Shown here piece after piece: positions 47,191 through 59,448 of a DNA stretch of 64,000 bases. The DNA comes from Symbiodinium natans. Taxonomy: Eukaryota > Sar > Dinophyceae > Suessiales > Symbiodiniaceae. Location: assembly GCA_905221605.1 (NCBI GenBank), contig CAJNDS010002208.1:216688-280687 (forward strand). The letters are read 5' to 3'. The position numbers were made by a program, and so were the translations under genes. Within the stretch, counting starts at the first letter, position 1, and the number at the start of each line of letters is the position of its first letter. The notes below the pieces were generated by a model. It worked only from the letters and a program-made list of their open reading frames with translations, had not been told where the DNA came from and did not search any database.

Positions 47191-47689
47191 CTTGGAAACT
47201 TGGAAACGCCAATATCATAAATCATCCCGCGCTATATCGTGCCATATCTGTGCTGCTGGGAACATCTTGGAGCCTGACAAGTACAGGTGGTAGATGCGGC
47301 GGGACATCTGCAGGAAGATGGGACGTCTAAATCAGCGGAAGATCGCCAAAGTGCATATGAGGTGCAGTAGTGCATTGTTGAAATGATGCGGCGGGAGAGA
47401 ACATGGGCTCAGGGCCGCATCTTACAGCTAGAGTCAGAGTTATGCAGTTATGTCTTGACTGCACGCGAGAGTACATCAAGTACGTAAATTTCGGTGCCCG
47501 AAAGCCCGAGAAGATCGCGCCTTGTCTCCCAGGTCCTCGGGCAGTGCGGAAGCTCCGACCTCACGGTCTCGGAGCATCTCCTGGGACTTGGGCTCCATTG
47601 GCTCCATTCTCTGGTTCCGTGTTCTTCGGCTTCCGCGTTCCGCGCGTTCTGTACTGAGGTACCGGTCACTTCACTGTGTTGGGGCGCTG

Positions 47690-48110
47690 GCAACCACGAC
47701 CTCGTTCTGGAAAGATATGTGCGAGGTGTTCCGCATCAACTTTTCATACTCTTGAAGCTGCGCCTTGCCATGTCGGAGCCACTCAACACTGCTTGGTGGA
47801 GAGCTGCACAACAAGAGCTTCTTGTAGAGCGGTCCTGCCGCAGGCTCGAGGCTCGTACACTCATGCGGCCGGGGATACACCTTCACTTGGCATTGCTGGC
47901 GCTACATGTCTTCACAGATTTGAAGCCCCTGTGCGGAAGCCACTCGAAAACGCAGAGAGTTCCGAAACGGAGCTACGAGCTTGGAACAAGATTGGAGTTA
48001 TCCGAACTGCAGCCATGTCTTCCAACGCGTCAGGTCCTTCACGCACGAAGTCCTCAACCTTTGGCGCGTCGACGTGGAAATGCTGAAAGCTTTAGTTTCG
48101 GAGCCGCGTG
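47690..48110 (-). CDS. Candidate exons between DnaJ and GLYK, unidentified
   Basis: Two minus stretches look coding: about 48107-48030 (HVDAPKVEDFVREGPDALED) and about 47790-47690 (WLRHGKAQLQEYEKLMRN). They could be the missing N-terminal exons of glycerate kinase or the last exons of the DnaJ gene, since both genes run this way. A long plus frame over the same bases (47494-48186) has no recognisable content and is probably a shadow. Confidence 0.3.
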
Positions 48111-48559
48111 CCTTGTCAAGCTTTGTCCTGAAGAGCTCATGGCTTCTAGTTGCAACATGTTCACACTCATGGTGAACGCAACTTGAGCACTCCTTGCCGA
48201 GGGCTGTCTGGCTCTGGCTCGGGCCTGAAGTCAAGCCATCCGTTTGACCCGTTTGCCCTTCTGCATTTCGCAGCTCGCGGATGTGCATTTGCTGGAATCC
48301 TAGCTGCGCTTTTCACTTTGCACCTTCGCAGCGCCGCAGACCCGCTTTTGTCCCGCAATCCGGCACGAAGAAATGCGCAAGCATAGCAAGAAGCAAGAAG
48401 CCGCAGGAACGGCATAACCCACGGTGCCCACATGCTTCCGTTTCCATCCTTCTTCGAAGGCTCTTGCCACAAAGTGTTATTGCAACTCAATGCATGCGGA
48501 AGAATTGAGTCACCGATAGTTCGTGCAGGACAACGCACGCTGTCCAGACGATGAAACGC

Positions 48560-51405
48560 CCCATCTGCTTTGTCTTCTACTTCATCCGCCTCTTCTGTTG
48601 CTGGTGTTGCTGGTGTTGCTGGTGTTGCTGGTGGCTTTTGAAACTCGACCGGTTTGCTCTTCCTAAGGGGCTCCAATCCAGCGGTTGCCATTTGCTCCTC
48701 CAGTTCTTGCCTCACCGCTTGCCTCAAAGGAAGCGAGTTGCTTCCACTCGTGGCGAGGTGCGCCGCTACACGTGGTACGAGCTCTTTACAGGAGTCTGGC
48801 CAGGCCTACCAGGCCTACCAATCCAAGCTTGCAGCTCTGCAGCTCTGCAGCTCTGAAGGGCACGAAAATGTCGAACAAATGCTCCCCCGGGCAGCACTTC
48901 TTCATGACAACATCTTGCGGTTGGCTTTGGCAAGTTCTCGATGCATCCAAGTCAACCAATGCGCAAACTGACTCATCTGAGAATCGAGCATGTGGCTCGG
49001 CCTCGCCCGAGCAGCAAACCGAGCATCGCGGGCTGTACGGACCTCAACGTGTTGGGCTCAGAGCACAGGGCATGGGAATGCCCTGCGTAATGGCAGCGAA
49101 AAATCAGGACCCTCATGCCGGAACTCCATGAACCACCCAACGTTGTCTTCGGCCCAAACCCCTTGACCACGAGCGCCCGACCCCGAAACCGCACTTGGCG
49201 GTGGGACAGTTGCGATGTTGGCCCTGGGCGATGCCGTTTAGCGAAGTGCTTCAGAATTCACGGTGCAGCAACTCAGCGGGCCTGCGTGCCTTTGCCAGGC
49301 GTGCAGGGAAGCCACCTGCTCAGCATCCTTCTGACACTGACTTCGTTTCCGAGATCCAAGCACAAGCTCGGAGACCGTTGGAGCTCTTGCACAATGACGC
49401 TGTGACGCTTTAACATGTGGAGCTTAACGCCTGCCTGCTGCTTTGCAAAGCCTGACGCAACGCATTTCTGCAAGCGAGCCGCTGCTGCCAAGCTGAGCGC
49501 CAGCTTCGGCGGCATGGTGGAAGGGTGCTTTGTGATTGCTCTTGCTGCTTGCTCTTGCTGGGGGCTGCTTTTTGGGTGCTTTTTCGGGGTTGGCGGTCTG
49601 AGCTGCACTTCTGTACTCTGCGGCCTTCAGGCGCCACGCTCTTTTTTCTCTTGCCTTGAACCCAAGCCTCCAGAACTTGAACGTGGATGCCGCATGATGC
49701 CGCCAGCATGCTGGTTTTTTTCTTGAACACAGATATGCGCGAGCAAAGGCAAGCAAAGGAAGAGACTGCCTCCCTTAAGGAGATGGTCTGCTGGATGAAC
49801 CTCCAGACACCGCGCGCTTCACAAACGCAGAGCCGAAGAGTGCCCACAATCTGGCGAATCTGAGCAGTGAGCAGGTGGCAGCCCTGCCGAGCCCAGGATT
49901 CGTGCTCCATCTCCTGACCAGGTCTCATGGTCACACGCAACCGATGGGATCCTGAAAATGCCGAAACCAAAATGTAGCGACACCTGCAAAACGAAGATGA
50001 CGTCGCCCCCTCCGCAGACCTGCGCAGAACTTGGCAAAAACGGGAAAGGCCATATAAGGAATCATATTTGTACAGCGAGGAAACCCCGACTCACAAGCGC
50101 GTTTCGTTATTTGGGGCTTGGCCTTGTGATTAATGGCTGCGCTGCTGAAAGAACAGAACGTAAGATGATTACCCTACCTCTGCTCCTACGGCTCTCTAAG
50201 CCTGATCGTCCCGGCTCAAGATGCCTGAAGCGCCCTAAACACCGCAAGACCTGCAGTAAGGCCTGAACTACGTACATGTACTGACAGCTATCAAACTCGG
50301 TCAGAGGAGCCACTGATCTTGTCTCGCACAAGATTCGCAAAACATCATGACCCTGGAGCTCGTGAAGGCTTCTGACCCAACACACTACACGCACACGTGG
50401 CTCGGCAGAATCTTAAAAAAAAGAACACGACGAGCCGACAGGCCGATAGAACCGGGGGAGGGGGTGTGTTCACGCTTGCAGTGACAGTATGAATCTGCCA
50501 GGAAGTGCTTTCTCTTTCCTCCCTGTTCTGTTCTTATTCTCCTTTTCACCCCTCTACTCCAAAGGCACACTCAGGAGGGACCTGCACAGGGATAGCCCCC
50601 CGACACTCTGGGCGCGGAGCTCCTACTTCTGAAGGTGGCGCGGAGACAACACATGCAAACAGGAGAGGGTACTGTGCCACAGGCGTATGTGCAACCTCGG
50701 GGATAGCCCCGTTTTCACAGGAACTGGTGTATGCGAGAATTCCTCACGCGGGTCGAATGTTGCACATATATAGTGTCCACCCGGATTTTGTGGAGAAGCG
50801 TGCCGCAGAAGTGACATGGTGCACTGGGCCAGGCAGGGGCCCTTCGAAGCACTGCGAGGATGGCACGCTGTCTTGCTCTTTTGCTTAACTGCGTTATGTT
50901 ACCGGCCATGAACATATATGAACATTGTTTTTCTCTGGCTGGGGCAACAAAAATATCAGGGGACCCTTTCTTCAACATGTGCTGGGACATTCAAAGGCTC
51001 TGATGCTAATCTTGGCCGGGACCTTGTTCTTGAAGATGACTCGGTGACCATCTGGAGCGCCGCTGGGAATCTTCACATCGAACACATCCTACGGTGAATT
51101 TCTGTGAATACTGTGTGGTAACGTGGTGCAAAGTAGCGGTGAGTTGCCAGCTGTGCCTGCAACACCGCATACCCTGCTCTTCGCAGCTGCTCTGCATGAA
51201 CACGCACCTCGCTGGTTTGGCAAAACTCAAGTGAACTCATACCGTTGGTGGGACGTGGTGCTCTGGCTCGCACAATGTTGCAGCAGGACTCAGTAGCACG
51301 TTGTATGACGGCAGATCTCTTGGAGGCTGGCGCGTCGCGTGGCCCCGCAGTAAATCTGCTCCAGGGAGACCTCAAAGAGCTTGTCAGGAGCGTGCGCAAA
51401 CTCTC
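48560..51405 (-). CDS. DnaJ/Hsp40 co-chaperone, C-terminal substrate-binding domains
   Basis: DnaJ proteins deliver clients to Hsp70. Exons in order: 51405-51320 (LFEVSLEQIYCGATRR, first beta domain), 51088-51023 (DVFDVKIPSGAPDGHRVIFK), 50019-49984 (GGGDVIFVLQ), 49913-49873 (EMEHESWARQGCH), 49800-49770 (FIQQTISLRE), possible pieces near 49165-49150, about 48885-48850 (EHLFDIFVPF), and 48722 to about 48560 (QELEEQMATAGLEPLRKSKP, then a proline-alanine-threonine repeat and an acidic tail). The listed joins from 50019 to 49770 keep phase. A cysteine-containing stretch near 51200-51160 sits where the type I zinc finger belongs but lacks clear CxxCxGxG repeats. The J domain with HPD was not found between 51.4 and 58 kb, so the gene may be incomplete or have a distant first part. 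Confidence 0.78.
48596..48636. repeat. 9-bp tandem repeat inside an exon
   Basis: Four copies of TGTTGCTGG. On the minus strand they encode repeated Pro-Ala-Thr in the DnaJ tail, with the intact frame kept because the unit is nine bases. Confidence 0.9.
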
Positions 51406-51529
51406 CTCTGGTGAGCTTTGGGGCCTTGGAAAGGCCTTTGACCCCTTTGGCACTGAGAACCCCGCAGGCAGAGGCAAAACGGCATCTTGGCTGTTGTGCA
51501 CCTGCGGCCTGTGCTGCCGACATTTGGCG

Positions 51530-54110
51530 CTTCATGCTTGCTGCTTGCTTGTTTGTTTGGTTTACAGTACAGGTCTAAGGAAGTCCCTGCCTCATTGCCA
51601 AGTTTGGGATCGGAGGCGGTGGCATTGGCGATGGCGTCGGTGGAGTGCAGGAAGGCACCGGAGGCACGAAGTCAGCCTGCAGACGCAAACAAGTCCCGAA
51701 GCCGTTGACATAAACCGTTACATACTCACAGAGCCGTTAGGATTTGGCACATGCTGGCAAAGGCTGGGGCTCTCTCCTTCGCAGCAGGATAATCCGCATA
51801 GTCCCCACGCATCCGTGAATCCGGAAGCTCGTGGAATCTACGCCAGGGCTCAGCTAGCAGCACCCTTCCGTTTGTGGATGTTTCTGGGTAATAGTACCGG
51901 CAGCCAGGATTTTTCCTACACTCCCCCTACGTATCACCCAACATATCACCACTACTTCGGAATTCATTGTGTCTCTGTGTTGCGCTCTGTGAGCATGAGC
52001 TCCAAAGCAGTCATCCGTGGACAGTTCCATCTTGACACTTCACACGGTCTCAAAAGCTGAATGGACCCAGGTTGTGACATGACTTTATATGTATGCAACG
52101 GCGCACCTCTCATTGACAAACCCTGTCCTGTGCTGAGACTCACAATGGAATGCATCTCTGTCAGCATCGAAGTTATGCCATCTTTTTGTCAGCCGCAGTG
52201 CAATTCAGGCAGGTACTTGTGTAGCAATCGCACCAAATGGCGCGCCCAGGGGCCCACGGCTTGGGCACCGGAAAACGTATGAAAGGCGCTACCGCTGCAA
52301 AACGTTCGAGGTTTCAGATCAGACTAACATGCGACTATCTAACGGGCGAGTGAAATGGGGTGGAAGCGTGGGTTGGGTTGATGATGTGAGGTCTAGGGTT
52401 GGAGCCTCCCAAACCAACAAGCCAGAAGCAACAAGAGCCAGCAAAGCGAACATGTCCCACATATCTCCACCCCTCACTCCGGGCCTGGCCACATGCCAAC
52501 AGGACCGTTTCACTTATGGTACTTATAAGTTACTTAGCTAGCCGGTATAAGTTAGTTACGCGGAAGGGTTTTGGGCGAAGTTATAACTTACTTATAAGTA
52601 GTTCGTAAGTAGGATGTTTTTTCAAAAACCAATGTTTGAGAGGTAAGCATTTTTTAAAACATAGTGTTTTTTGAGTAAGATACAAAATGCTTATGTGTAG
52701 GAAACACTCATGTATGCAATGCAGTGGACGACCATGCGAGCGAAAGTTTCTTTATGGCCAAAGCGGGCACACCGCTGTTTGCAGCATCGTTCTACGCTGG
52801 TTTTATCGGCAAGCGCAGCCTTCAGGCAAGACACTTGACAAGGTCCCCTTCAAAACGCCGCCAAGTAGGTAGCAAAGGCAGCTGGTGAAACTTCGCCAAA
52901 ACGACCCCCATGTGACCGGTTTTCCGCCAGACAGATCCCCATTTCTCCTTCGAGACGGGGCTCAACAATTCCAGCTGCCACCCCAGCTCGCCGGAACTCT
53001 GCAGGCAGTCCGTCACAATCCCTCCCCTGTCGCGACAAATCTGAAATCCGTCCGCGGACTTCGGCGGACTTGGGCGGACATTCCTCTTTGTTTAGATATT
53101 CAGGATGCAAGGCTTGGCTACTCTTTACTAATGATCGGCGGACATTCCGACGACCCGTTCCCGAAGCAACGTCATGATGTGTCCGCGGACTTCGGCGGAC
53201 AAGAGGACTCTGAGCACATCTCTCTGAAATCCTTGAAAGCCATGCCCTGAAACCAGAAACCTGAACGCACGACCCTTAAAGCGAAGCTTATAAAGTTCAG
53301 GGCAAGTGGTCTGGGCGTATACAGGTTTTTTGGGCTTGAGGTTTAGGGTTAAGGGAAACCGGAACCTTTCACCAAGCCTCCCCAGCAAAGCGGGTGAACC
53401 GCTGCCTGCTTATTTTTTCGGAGGGAAAGCGCTTTCCCAAGTCAGGACTCTCGTAGCCATGTTTCACTGCAGCAGACACGCTACAGAACGTTCACCTCAG
53501 AGCCCAAGCGCTGCAGACGATTCCGCGTAAAGTACCTGCCCACGCATCATTCTGTCAGTCAATGCAGGAACAGGAATTTACACCAAACCATGTAGGACAC
53601 TCGAAAAAATGTGTGTGTCAAAAAGATTGGAAAAAACAAGATCATAAGTAGGTTGTAAGTAGATTTTAACTCGGTTGTAAGTAGAAACCTCGGTTGATGT
53701 ATAAGTAATTTATAAGTAGGTCAAGTAACTGAAAACTATACGTTCTACTTATACAACTTATAAGTGGATTACAAGTCCGTTATGAGTGGATTATAATCTA
53801 CTTATAAGTGAAAAGGACCTGTTGGTGGAGCTTGCAGGCATGCCTCCGCAGTGACTGTACGTCCATGGGCCAACTCAGAAGTGCTCACTTAGGCCCAGGA
53901 CGACTCGAGGTCTGCATGACTCAAATTGAAACGCCTTGTGTGCACCTCTTTTTCCAACTCGCCTCTCGGCAATCGCCTCTCGGCAGTCAGATCTACCCGG
54001 TACCCCGACCCCACATGCGCAAATTTCACTCAAGCACCACGGGTGTAGAAGCACGTGTGACCTCGAAGTTTCGGCACGTGAACATGCCAAGCATTGCGAG
54101 GACCCCAATC
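51530..54110. other. No firm gene
   Basis: The plus frame 51245-52060 (271 codons) overlaps confirmed DnaJ exons on the other strand and lacks any domain, so I treat it as a shadow. The region otherwise holds the ACTTATAAGT element. The missing J domain might be here, but I could not find an HPD-centred exon. Confidence 0.4.
52514..53812. mobile_element. Possible foldback element bordered by ACTTATAAGT-rich ends
   Basis: Both ends (52514-52620 and 53640-53812) are rich in variants of the palindromic decamer ACTTATAAGT and of GTAAGTAGG. They differ sharply from the central part. The centre contains two copies of GTCCGCGGACTTCGGCGGAC (near 53050 and 53180). I see no transposase and no clear target duplication. 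A MITE-like element or a local satellite are both possible. Confidence 0.4.
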
Positions 54111-54113
54111 AGC

Positions 54114-54283
54114 GACCAAGACGCAAAACGCACAGTCATCTTTCGTGCAGCCACCCTGAGCAATTCAACTCCGATGTCGTGAATGCAATCGGGCCGTGCA
54201 CGCACCAAGACAGGAAGGCTTCTGAAAGACATGCTTCCACGTGCCTTGCGCTTGACATACTTGCACGGCTTGCACTTGCCATC
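54114..54283 (-). CDS. Dinoflagellate-type cysteine-rich zinc-finger fragment, two exons
   Basis: Exon 54283-54245 (39 nt, AG|G acceptor, AAG|GC donor) encodes DGKCKPCKYVKRK. Exon 54155-54114 (42 nt, AG|G, GC donor) encodes GGCTKDDCAFCVLV. Joined in phase they give C-x2-C, a basic stretch, then C-x4-C-x2-C, close to the CCCH-like finger common in dinoflagellate RNA-binding proteins (usually ending CxFCH). Here the final histidine place is taken by valine, so zinc binding is uncertain. Flanking exons were not found. Confidence 0.5.
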
Positions 54284-54289
54284 CTTGCA

Positions 54290-57225
54290 ATCCGCTGAGG
54301 CGCGCGACGGATTTGACGGTCTGAAAACGCTGTTTCTGTGTCTGCACTGGCCAGATACCGACACAACCGCATGTCCAGCACAATGTAGTATTCAGTCTAC
54401 GTTTTGCAAGGTCACGCTTTAATGACGTCAAACATAGATGACAAACACACGTGCTCACAAGCAAGCCGCCACAAAACAATAACTTAATTGCATGATGTGT
54501 TCCCCTGCTCAAAGGTTGCCGGGATTCCAGTTTTCCAAACTAGACGGCGGCCACTGACACACCATGAAGATGTCAGAACATAAGGAAGACTGTCGCTGCG
54601 TGCGTAACGTGGGCTGGGCATTCCACCACGCCGCTGCGCAAAGGCGGCGGTCCTGACATGTTCTGAGGCTTCCGCGCACTTCGCGCGGGGCTCGGTGCTC
54701 GCCTCTGGATCGGAACGGCGTGATTGGTTTCGACTAAGCTGTTAGTACGTGTGTTTCACGCAAATAAGGCTCGAACTCACCTGTGCGAGTGGACGAGGCC
54801 CAGGCTGAATTCTCTGTTCGTCGCTGGCCTGCTGCTTGGCACACCTTCTCAGCAGTGCCTAACTTGGAACACGTACGACTCCAGATGTCTTCACCTGCAA
54901 ACGCACAGGCAGAAGAACCTGCACAAATGGCCGATGGCTTCAATCCGCGCCTTGCTGTACGGGCCATGGCTGAAATGGGCTTTACATGCAACTTCCTGCG
55001 CAGGAACGGAATTTCATGTGAGCATAAGTAAAAGTCCAAACAGCATGGAGGCTTCGTCGTGGGCATTCAGCTCCCTCGGGCTACCGTGCGCTATGATTCA
55101 ATGATTCCAGGGCATTGTCTGGGCTGAGCATCGAAGCCGCAGCAGCCCCCCAATGACCAAACCGCGAAGCACTAAAACACCAGGCCTGGGGAATGAATTT
55201 TGCGCCTGTGCGCTCGGCTGCGCTCGGTCACGGCGTCGATCTGTCGGATCGTGGCATTTATTCTCCGTCATAGCTCTGGCAAGATACTTCAAAACAAGTG
55301 GGCCCTCTCGACGGCATGTGGCGCGCCACCAACCTGTGGCCAACACACGACTCAAATGCAGTCAAACGGGCGACGAGTGGATCCATGAGGCCGAAACCCC
55401 AGCACACGCCACAAGTAGAATCGTCACAAGACACGGCCATCACAACACAGGTCTGTCCGTTGCTCATGATCATACATGGACTCCTTGCAGCCACATCTGG
55501 ATACATCTTGATCGCGCCTTCCCAGCATCCAACATTTTCACTCCGGCCCGCTCCATTGCTCATTCGACGCAGCGTGCAAAAACCTCCACTGTGCATCTTG
55601 CCTTCCAGCTTGGGGGCTCATGCCTGTCTATGCTTCACCATGGCCTGGGACTCACATGTCAACAACGCATGCGACTAGGGCGGGCTGTCACTGGCTGTCA
55701 CCTGTTTCCACGCAAAGGAGTCAGCATGTGGTGATACAGGGGAGTGTGGAGGTGGAAGCTCTCAAACACGCCACAAATTCAAACAAGGCTTCACAGCCTA
55801 GTGGAGTGGCACATCCCTCCACACATCCCCGAAACTCGACGACAAGATCAATGACTTAGCCGTCGTGCTGCGAACCATTCAAGCGACAGACGATCTCAAA
55901 ACTGAGAGCAGAAGCATGACACGAAAGGGGCTAGTTTGCTTCCAAAAGCATCAGCTCGGGTCGCCTGGGCTGCCACGTCGATGGAGAGCCTCAAGCTTCA
56001 CTGCATTCAATGCAACTGAACGGCCACAATCGCGCTCCAACTACTAGCAAGTGCAGCAAGACCATACTGTATAGGCCCAACTCAGAAAGCGTAGGGAGCC
56101 CGGGCTCTTCAGACCCTCTTATATGGCGCACAAACAAACATGGGTGCTTCAACAACGCTGCTGCAGCCACACGCGTTCATCTTTGCAGGGCACGGGGTTT
56201 AGGTACCGAAACAGATGCTTCTGCACTGCTTCAGGCCCTTGGCATGGTCAAATGACATGTCGAGTTGGCGGATTTTTCCACCGCGTCGCAACGACAGCAC
56301 TGCAAACCCTTTGAGGGTTTCTTGGCTAGGGTTGCAAAGCTCTCCGAGCAAAAGCACGTCATCCACAATCCTTTGCGCTCTTTCTCCGACGACAAGCAGA
56401 CATGATATGCAATCAATCTCTGCCACTCGCGCAACGGCGCTTCTATCAGCTAAAACAAAGAAGTGAGACGCGGAAACCAAAGCAGGAAATTGATTTGTTC
56501 GCGGCGTCGCCGGGGAGTCTCTTCCAGCATGCCCTGAGACATGCCCTGCAATCAATCTCTGCCGCTCGCGCAACGGCGCTTCTATCAGTTGAAACACGGA
56601 AGTGAGACGCAAAAACCAAAGCATGAAAGGAGACTCCTCAACATGGAATTTGTTCGCGGCGTAGCGGTCTTTTCCAGCACGCCCTGCGCCGCAGTGGACC
56701 GAAAGGTGCCAGAATCTTATCACACTGAGCAACGCAGGCACACATACTTGCTCCTGTGTGACGTTAACGATCGCGGCCCGCTTGCCTGCAATCATGTTTA
56801 TTATCACCGTTAACAAATCGCCTTCTGAATACGGCATGTGAGTTATGGTCCTCACAACAACAACCACTTACCCCCGAGAATCAGGTCGCTTGCTACAAGT
56901 TGCCACATCCTGCAACAACCATAGGCACCACAATCGCACCAAATCCACCAATCAGGGAAAACACAGAAGCTGTTCTGATAACATCGCAACCGCAAAAGCC
57001 TCAGCAGCGCAGCCAGTGCAGCCCAAGCGCGTTGCACCGCCTGCGACATGTCCTCGACCCGCGTCTCGCTGCAGACTTGCCGCAGGAAGCGTGACCATCC
57101 GGCTCCTCTTTTTCAGAAACTATAGGTTGGTGTCACTAATGCTGGCTCCTCACAGGCAAGCAAAAACAGAAAATCAGGGAAAGAACAAGCCAAGCAGCTT
57201 TTGAAAAGCAACGCTGGCGGCATCG
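54290..57225. other. No firm gene; one local duplication
   Basis: Minus frames such as that spanning 56199-56867 have long open runs but are partly built on the duplicated stretch at 56400-56620. A short minus segment near 56960-56890 has a membrane-helix look (FSLIGGFGAIVVPMVVAGCG). I could not connect any of these into a gene. Confidence 0.35.
56400..56625. repeat. Tandem duplication, offset about 138 bp
   Basis: CAATCAATCTCTGCC(A/G)CTCG and CGCAACGGCGCTTCTATCAG occur twice, first near 56410-56450 and again near 56548-56590, followed by AAGTGAGACGC in both. Confidence 0.9.
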
Positions 57226-57229
57226 CCTG

Positions 57230-58610
57230 GCCATGCTTGTTTCGTGCCCCCATCGTTTCAGCAGCCTCTCGCCGTAGGCCTTCTGGTGGAAGGGGCCGCG
57301 TTGTGCGCAGAGGTCCTCAAGCACGATCAGTAGCTTCTGCTTCAGCACGGGCTGCGGCTCACAAGCTGCCAAGCAGCGGCAGGCTCTGATTTGCTCACGC
57401 GGGCTGCAAATAGGAAGAATGTTGAGCACGCCGTCAACGACGAGGCTCCACAGTTTAGAGTCCCCAAAGTCATAGAGAAAGGCTCGAAGCACCGCTCTGC
57501 AAACACCAGGACCACAAGCCGTAGTGACTTGTGGCGCATCGACTTGAAGCTCCTGAAGCACTTCCTCGATGGCCGCTGCGCGTACATCCCACCGCCTCAC
57601 GCCCCGAGCATGAAGAAGGCACGCCAAGCCTCGAGGCTCTGCACACCATTCGCAAGTCAACACCGCATCCAGCCAATGCCAAACCCAGCACTATACACCC
57701 CATCCTGACTTTGAATTCTCGGGCCTTGCAAGCCAGCCTGCATCCGATGGCGCTGCGGATTCACGACCTGTCCAGCTTGGAGCTGGCCGAAGACGCGGAA
57801 GACCGCCGGACTGGCAGCGACTTTGCAGCTTCAGCGGGGTCGCCAAATTTTACTGCAACCCAACCTCGTGGGATTGATCAAGGCAAGCATCTTGTCCACC
57901 AAAGCCTGGCCGCCCAACTTTGTGTGACTTGGATCAACAGCAGCCGGCAAGAGTCCACACGAGCATTGCATCGTGCCTCGGTTTCTGAGTTCCTGGAGCA
58001 AGAGGCGCGGAAAGCAGCAAGCTCCTGTACCTGCAGCAGGTCCGTCTCCCATGATCTCCCATGGTATCCAAGTCGCATCAAGGAATGCATTGACCTCCGA
58101 AACGACTCGCCTAGCAGAGGGCACTTCGATTACAGAAACGTGCTGAGCGCCTGAGCAACCACAAGGAATCCAGGACGCACGCTTGCAGCGCCGCTAAGAA
58201 AGCCGCGGGAAACAATTGCGGTCAGCTGCACTACCAATCAAGAAACTGAGCACCGGCGCCATGGGAATGTTCTGGGCACGGCCGCCTACAAATGTCCAAG
58301 GAAAGAAATGCTGTGAACGTCATGGTGCAACTGCACGCCTCGCGGACACCATCGGTGAGAGGGTCAATGGCCTGCACATGATGATATGTCTCACACTGCA
58401 AGGAGCCTGCGACTATTACGCTGAGGCTCCGACGATTTCTGATGACAGATCAGTCGTGCCCTTTTTGCAGAACGGCTGTCAAAGCCAAAGTGCCAGGGGT
58501 CTGCATGTGGCCACCGCGGCCTCGCAGAGACTGAGCATCCCCATGAAGTCTTGACCTGCAGCCGTTGGGGCCCACAGCCGTTCAAAGTACAGCTGCATGA
58601 GATCTAACAG
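57230..58610 (-). CDS. Helical-repeat (HEAT/ARM-like) protein, exon series
   Basis: I do not recognise the exact family. Exons: about 58610-58521 (LDLMQLYFERLWAPTAAGQD, GAG|GC donor), 58371-58339 (33 nt, AIDPLTDGVRE, GAG|GC donor), about 58020-57970 (ELAAFRASCSRNSETE, GAG|GC donor), and a large exon about 57690-57270 (AAIEEVLQELQVDAPQ, then CRAVLRAFLYDFGDSKLW, then LVVDGVLNILPICSPREQ and LKQKLLIVLEDLCAQRGPFH). The regular leucine and alanine spacing suggests stacked helices. Its 5' end faces the divergent spacer at about 59 kb, so this may be the first minus gene left of the strand switch. A plus frame over the same bases (57531-58154) appears to be a shadow. Confidence 0.5.
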
Positions 58611-58626
58611 CTGCAGCTTTCGTTTG

Positions 58627-58697
58627 ATTCGTATACATTCGTACACTTTCGTATGCATTCGTACACATTCGTACACTTTCGTATACTTTTGTATGCT
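58627..58697. repeat. Short tandem repeat, TTCGTACAC / TTTCGTATAC units
   Basis: Seven imperfect copies of a 10-12 bp unit: ATTCGTATAC, ATTCGTACAC, TTTCGTATGC and variants. Confidence 0.95.
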
Positions 58698-59259
58698 GTC
58701 TGCACGTGCTTCTAGCATCTGCGTGTGTGTACCCATGCATAGGACTACTATAGTTAGCGACTCTGTGTCGCGATCAGAGGCCCAAGCTGCACAGATCGTC
58801 TCAGCCCGTTTAACAGCGCATCCTGCCATGACACGGCAACGTCCATGCTGCCAGCCAACGGAAGATATAGGTGGGCGCAGTGAAAAAAACCCTAAAGCCC
58901 TAGAAACCCTAGACAGCTAAACAATCCTAAGTCCGAGGATGCATTCGCAGCTTGTGCTGCGACGAACTGCTGCATTGCAAGGGGTCACACAGTCCGAGTG
59001 TAGTGCGCTCAAAGGCAGTCTTTGTGCGTGCGGCCACTTCAAGTGTAGAGTCTCGCGAGTGTGCGCTGCAGAGCAAGCATTTGGCTTCTGTGTAGCAGCT
59101 GTGACTTTGCAACTGTGTGTCCTTGCTCGGCATGGCTTTGGCAGAGCTGCATGGTGAAAACGCAGCGGTGGACCAACCGTGGCGCTCAGTACGTTCCCTG
59201 ATCGCAGCGCATGCAACTCTGAATGTTGCACGTATATAGGGTGCAATTCGATAATATTG

Positions 59260-59340
59260 AGGGTTAGGGTTTAGGGTTTAGGGTTTAGGGTCTAGGGTTT
59301 AGGGTTTAAGGTTTACGGTTTAGGGCTTAGGGTTTAGGGT
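59260..59340. repeat. Interstitial telomere-like repeat (TTTAGGG)n
   Basis: About eleven degenerate copies of GGGTTTA, the plant and dinoflagellate telomere unit. They lie in the spacer between the minus genes and the plus gene at 59449. Confidence 0.95.
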
Positions 59341-59448
59341 AATTATAACCGCCCTGAAATTTAGGACCTGGTTCGATTTCGTGGAACGAAGAGGAAGTCG
59401 CAACTTGTTTGCACCAGCTTCTGCGTCGGCAGCGGGCAGCACCCCACC

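Noticed and set aside
47494-48186. Plus-strand frame of 230 codons
   Set aside because: No domain, and it covers minus stretches with exon-like content. Probably a shadow.
51245-52060. Plus-strand frame of 271 codons
   Set aside because: Its left part is the complement of the DnaJ beta-domain exon 51405-51320. The rest has no recognisable content.
57531-58154. Plus-strand frame of 207 codons
   Set aside because: It overlaps the helical-repeat exons on the minus strand, which have matching splice edges.
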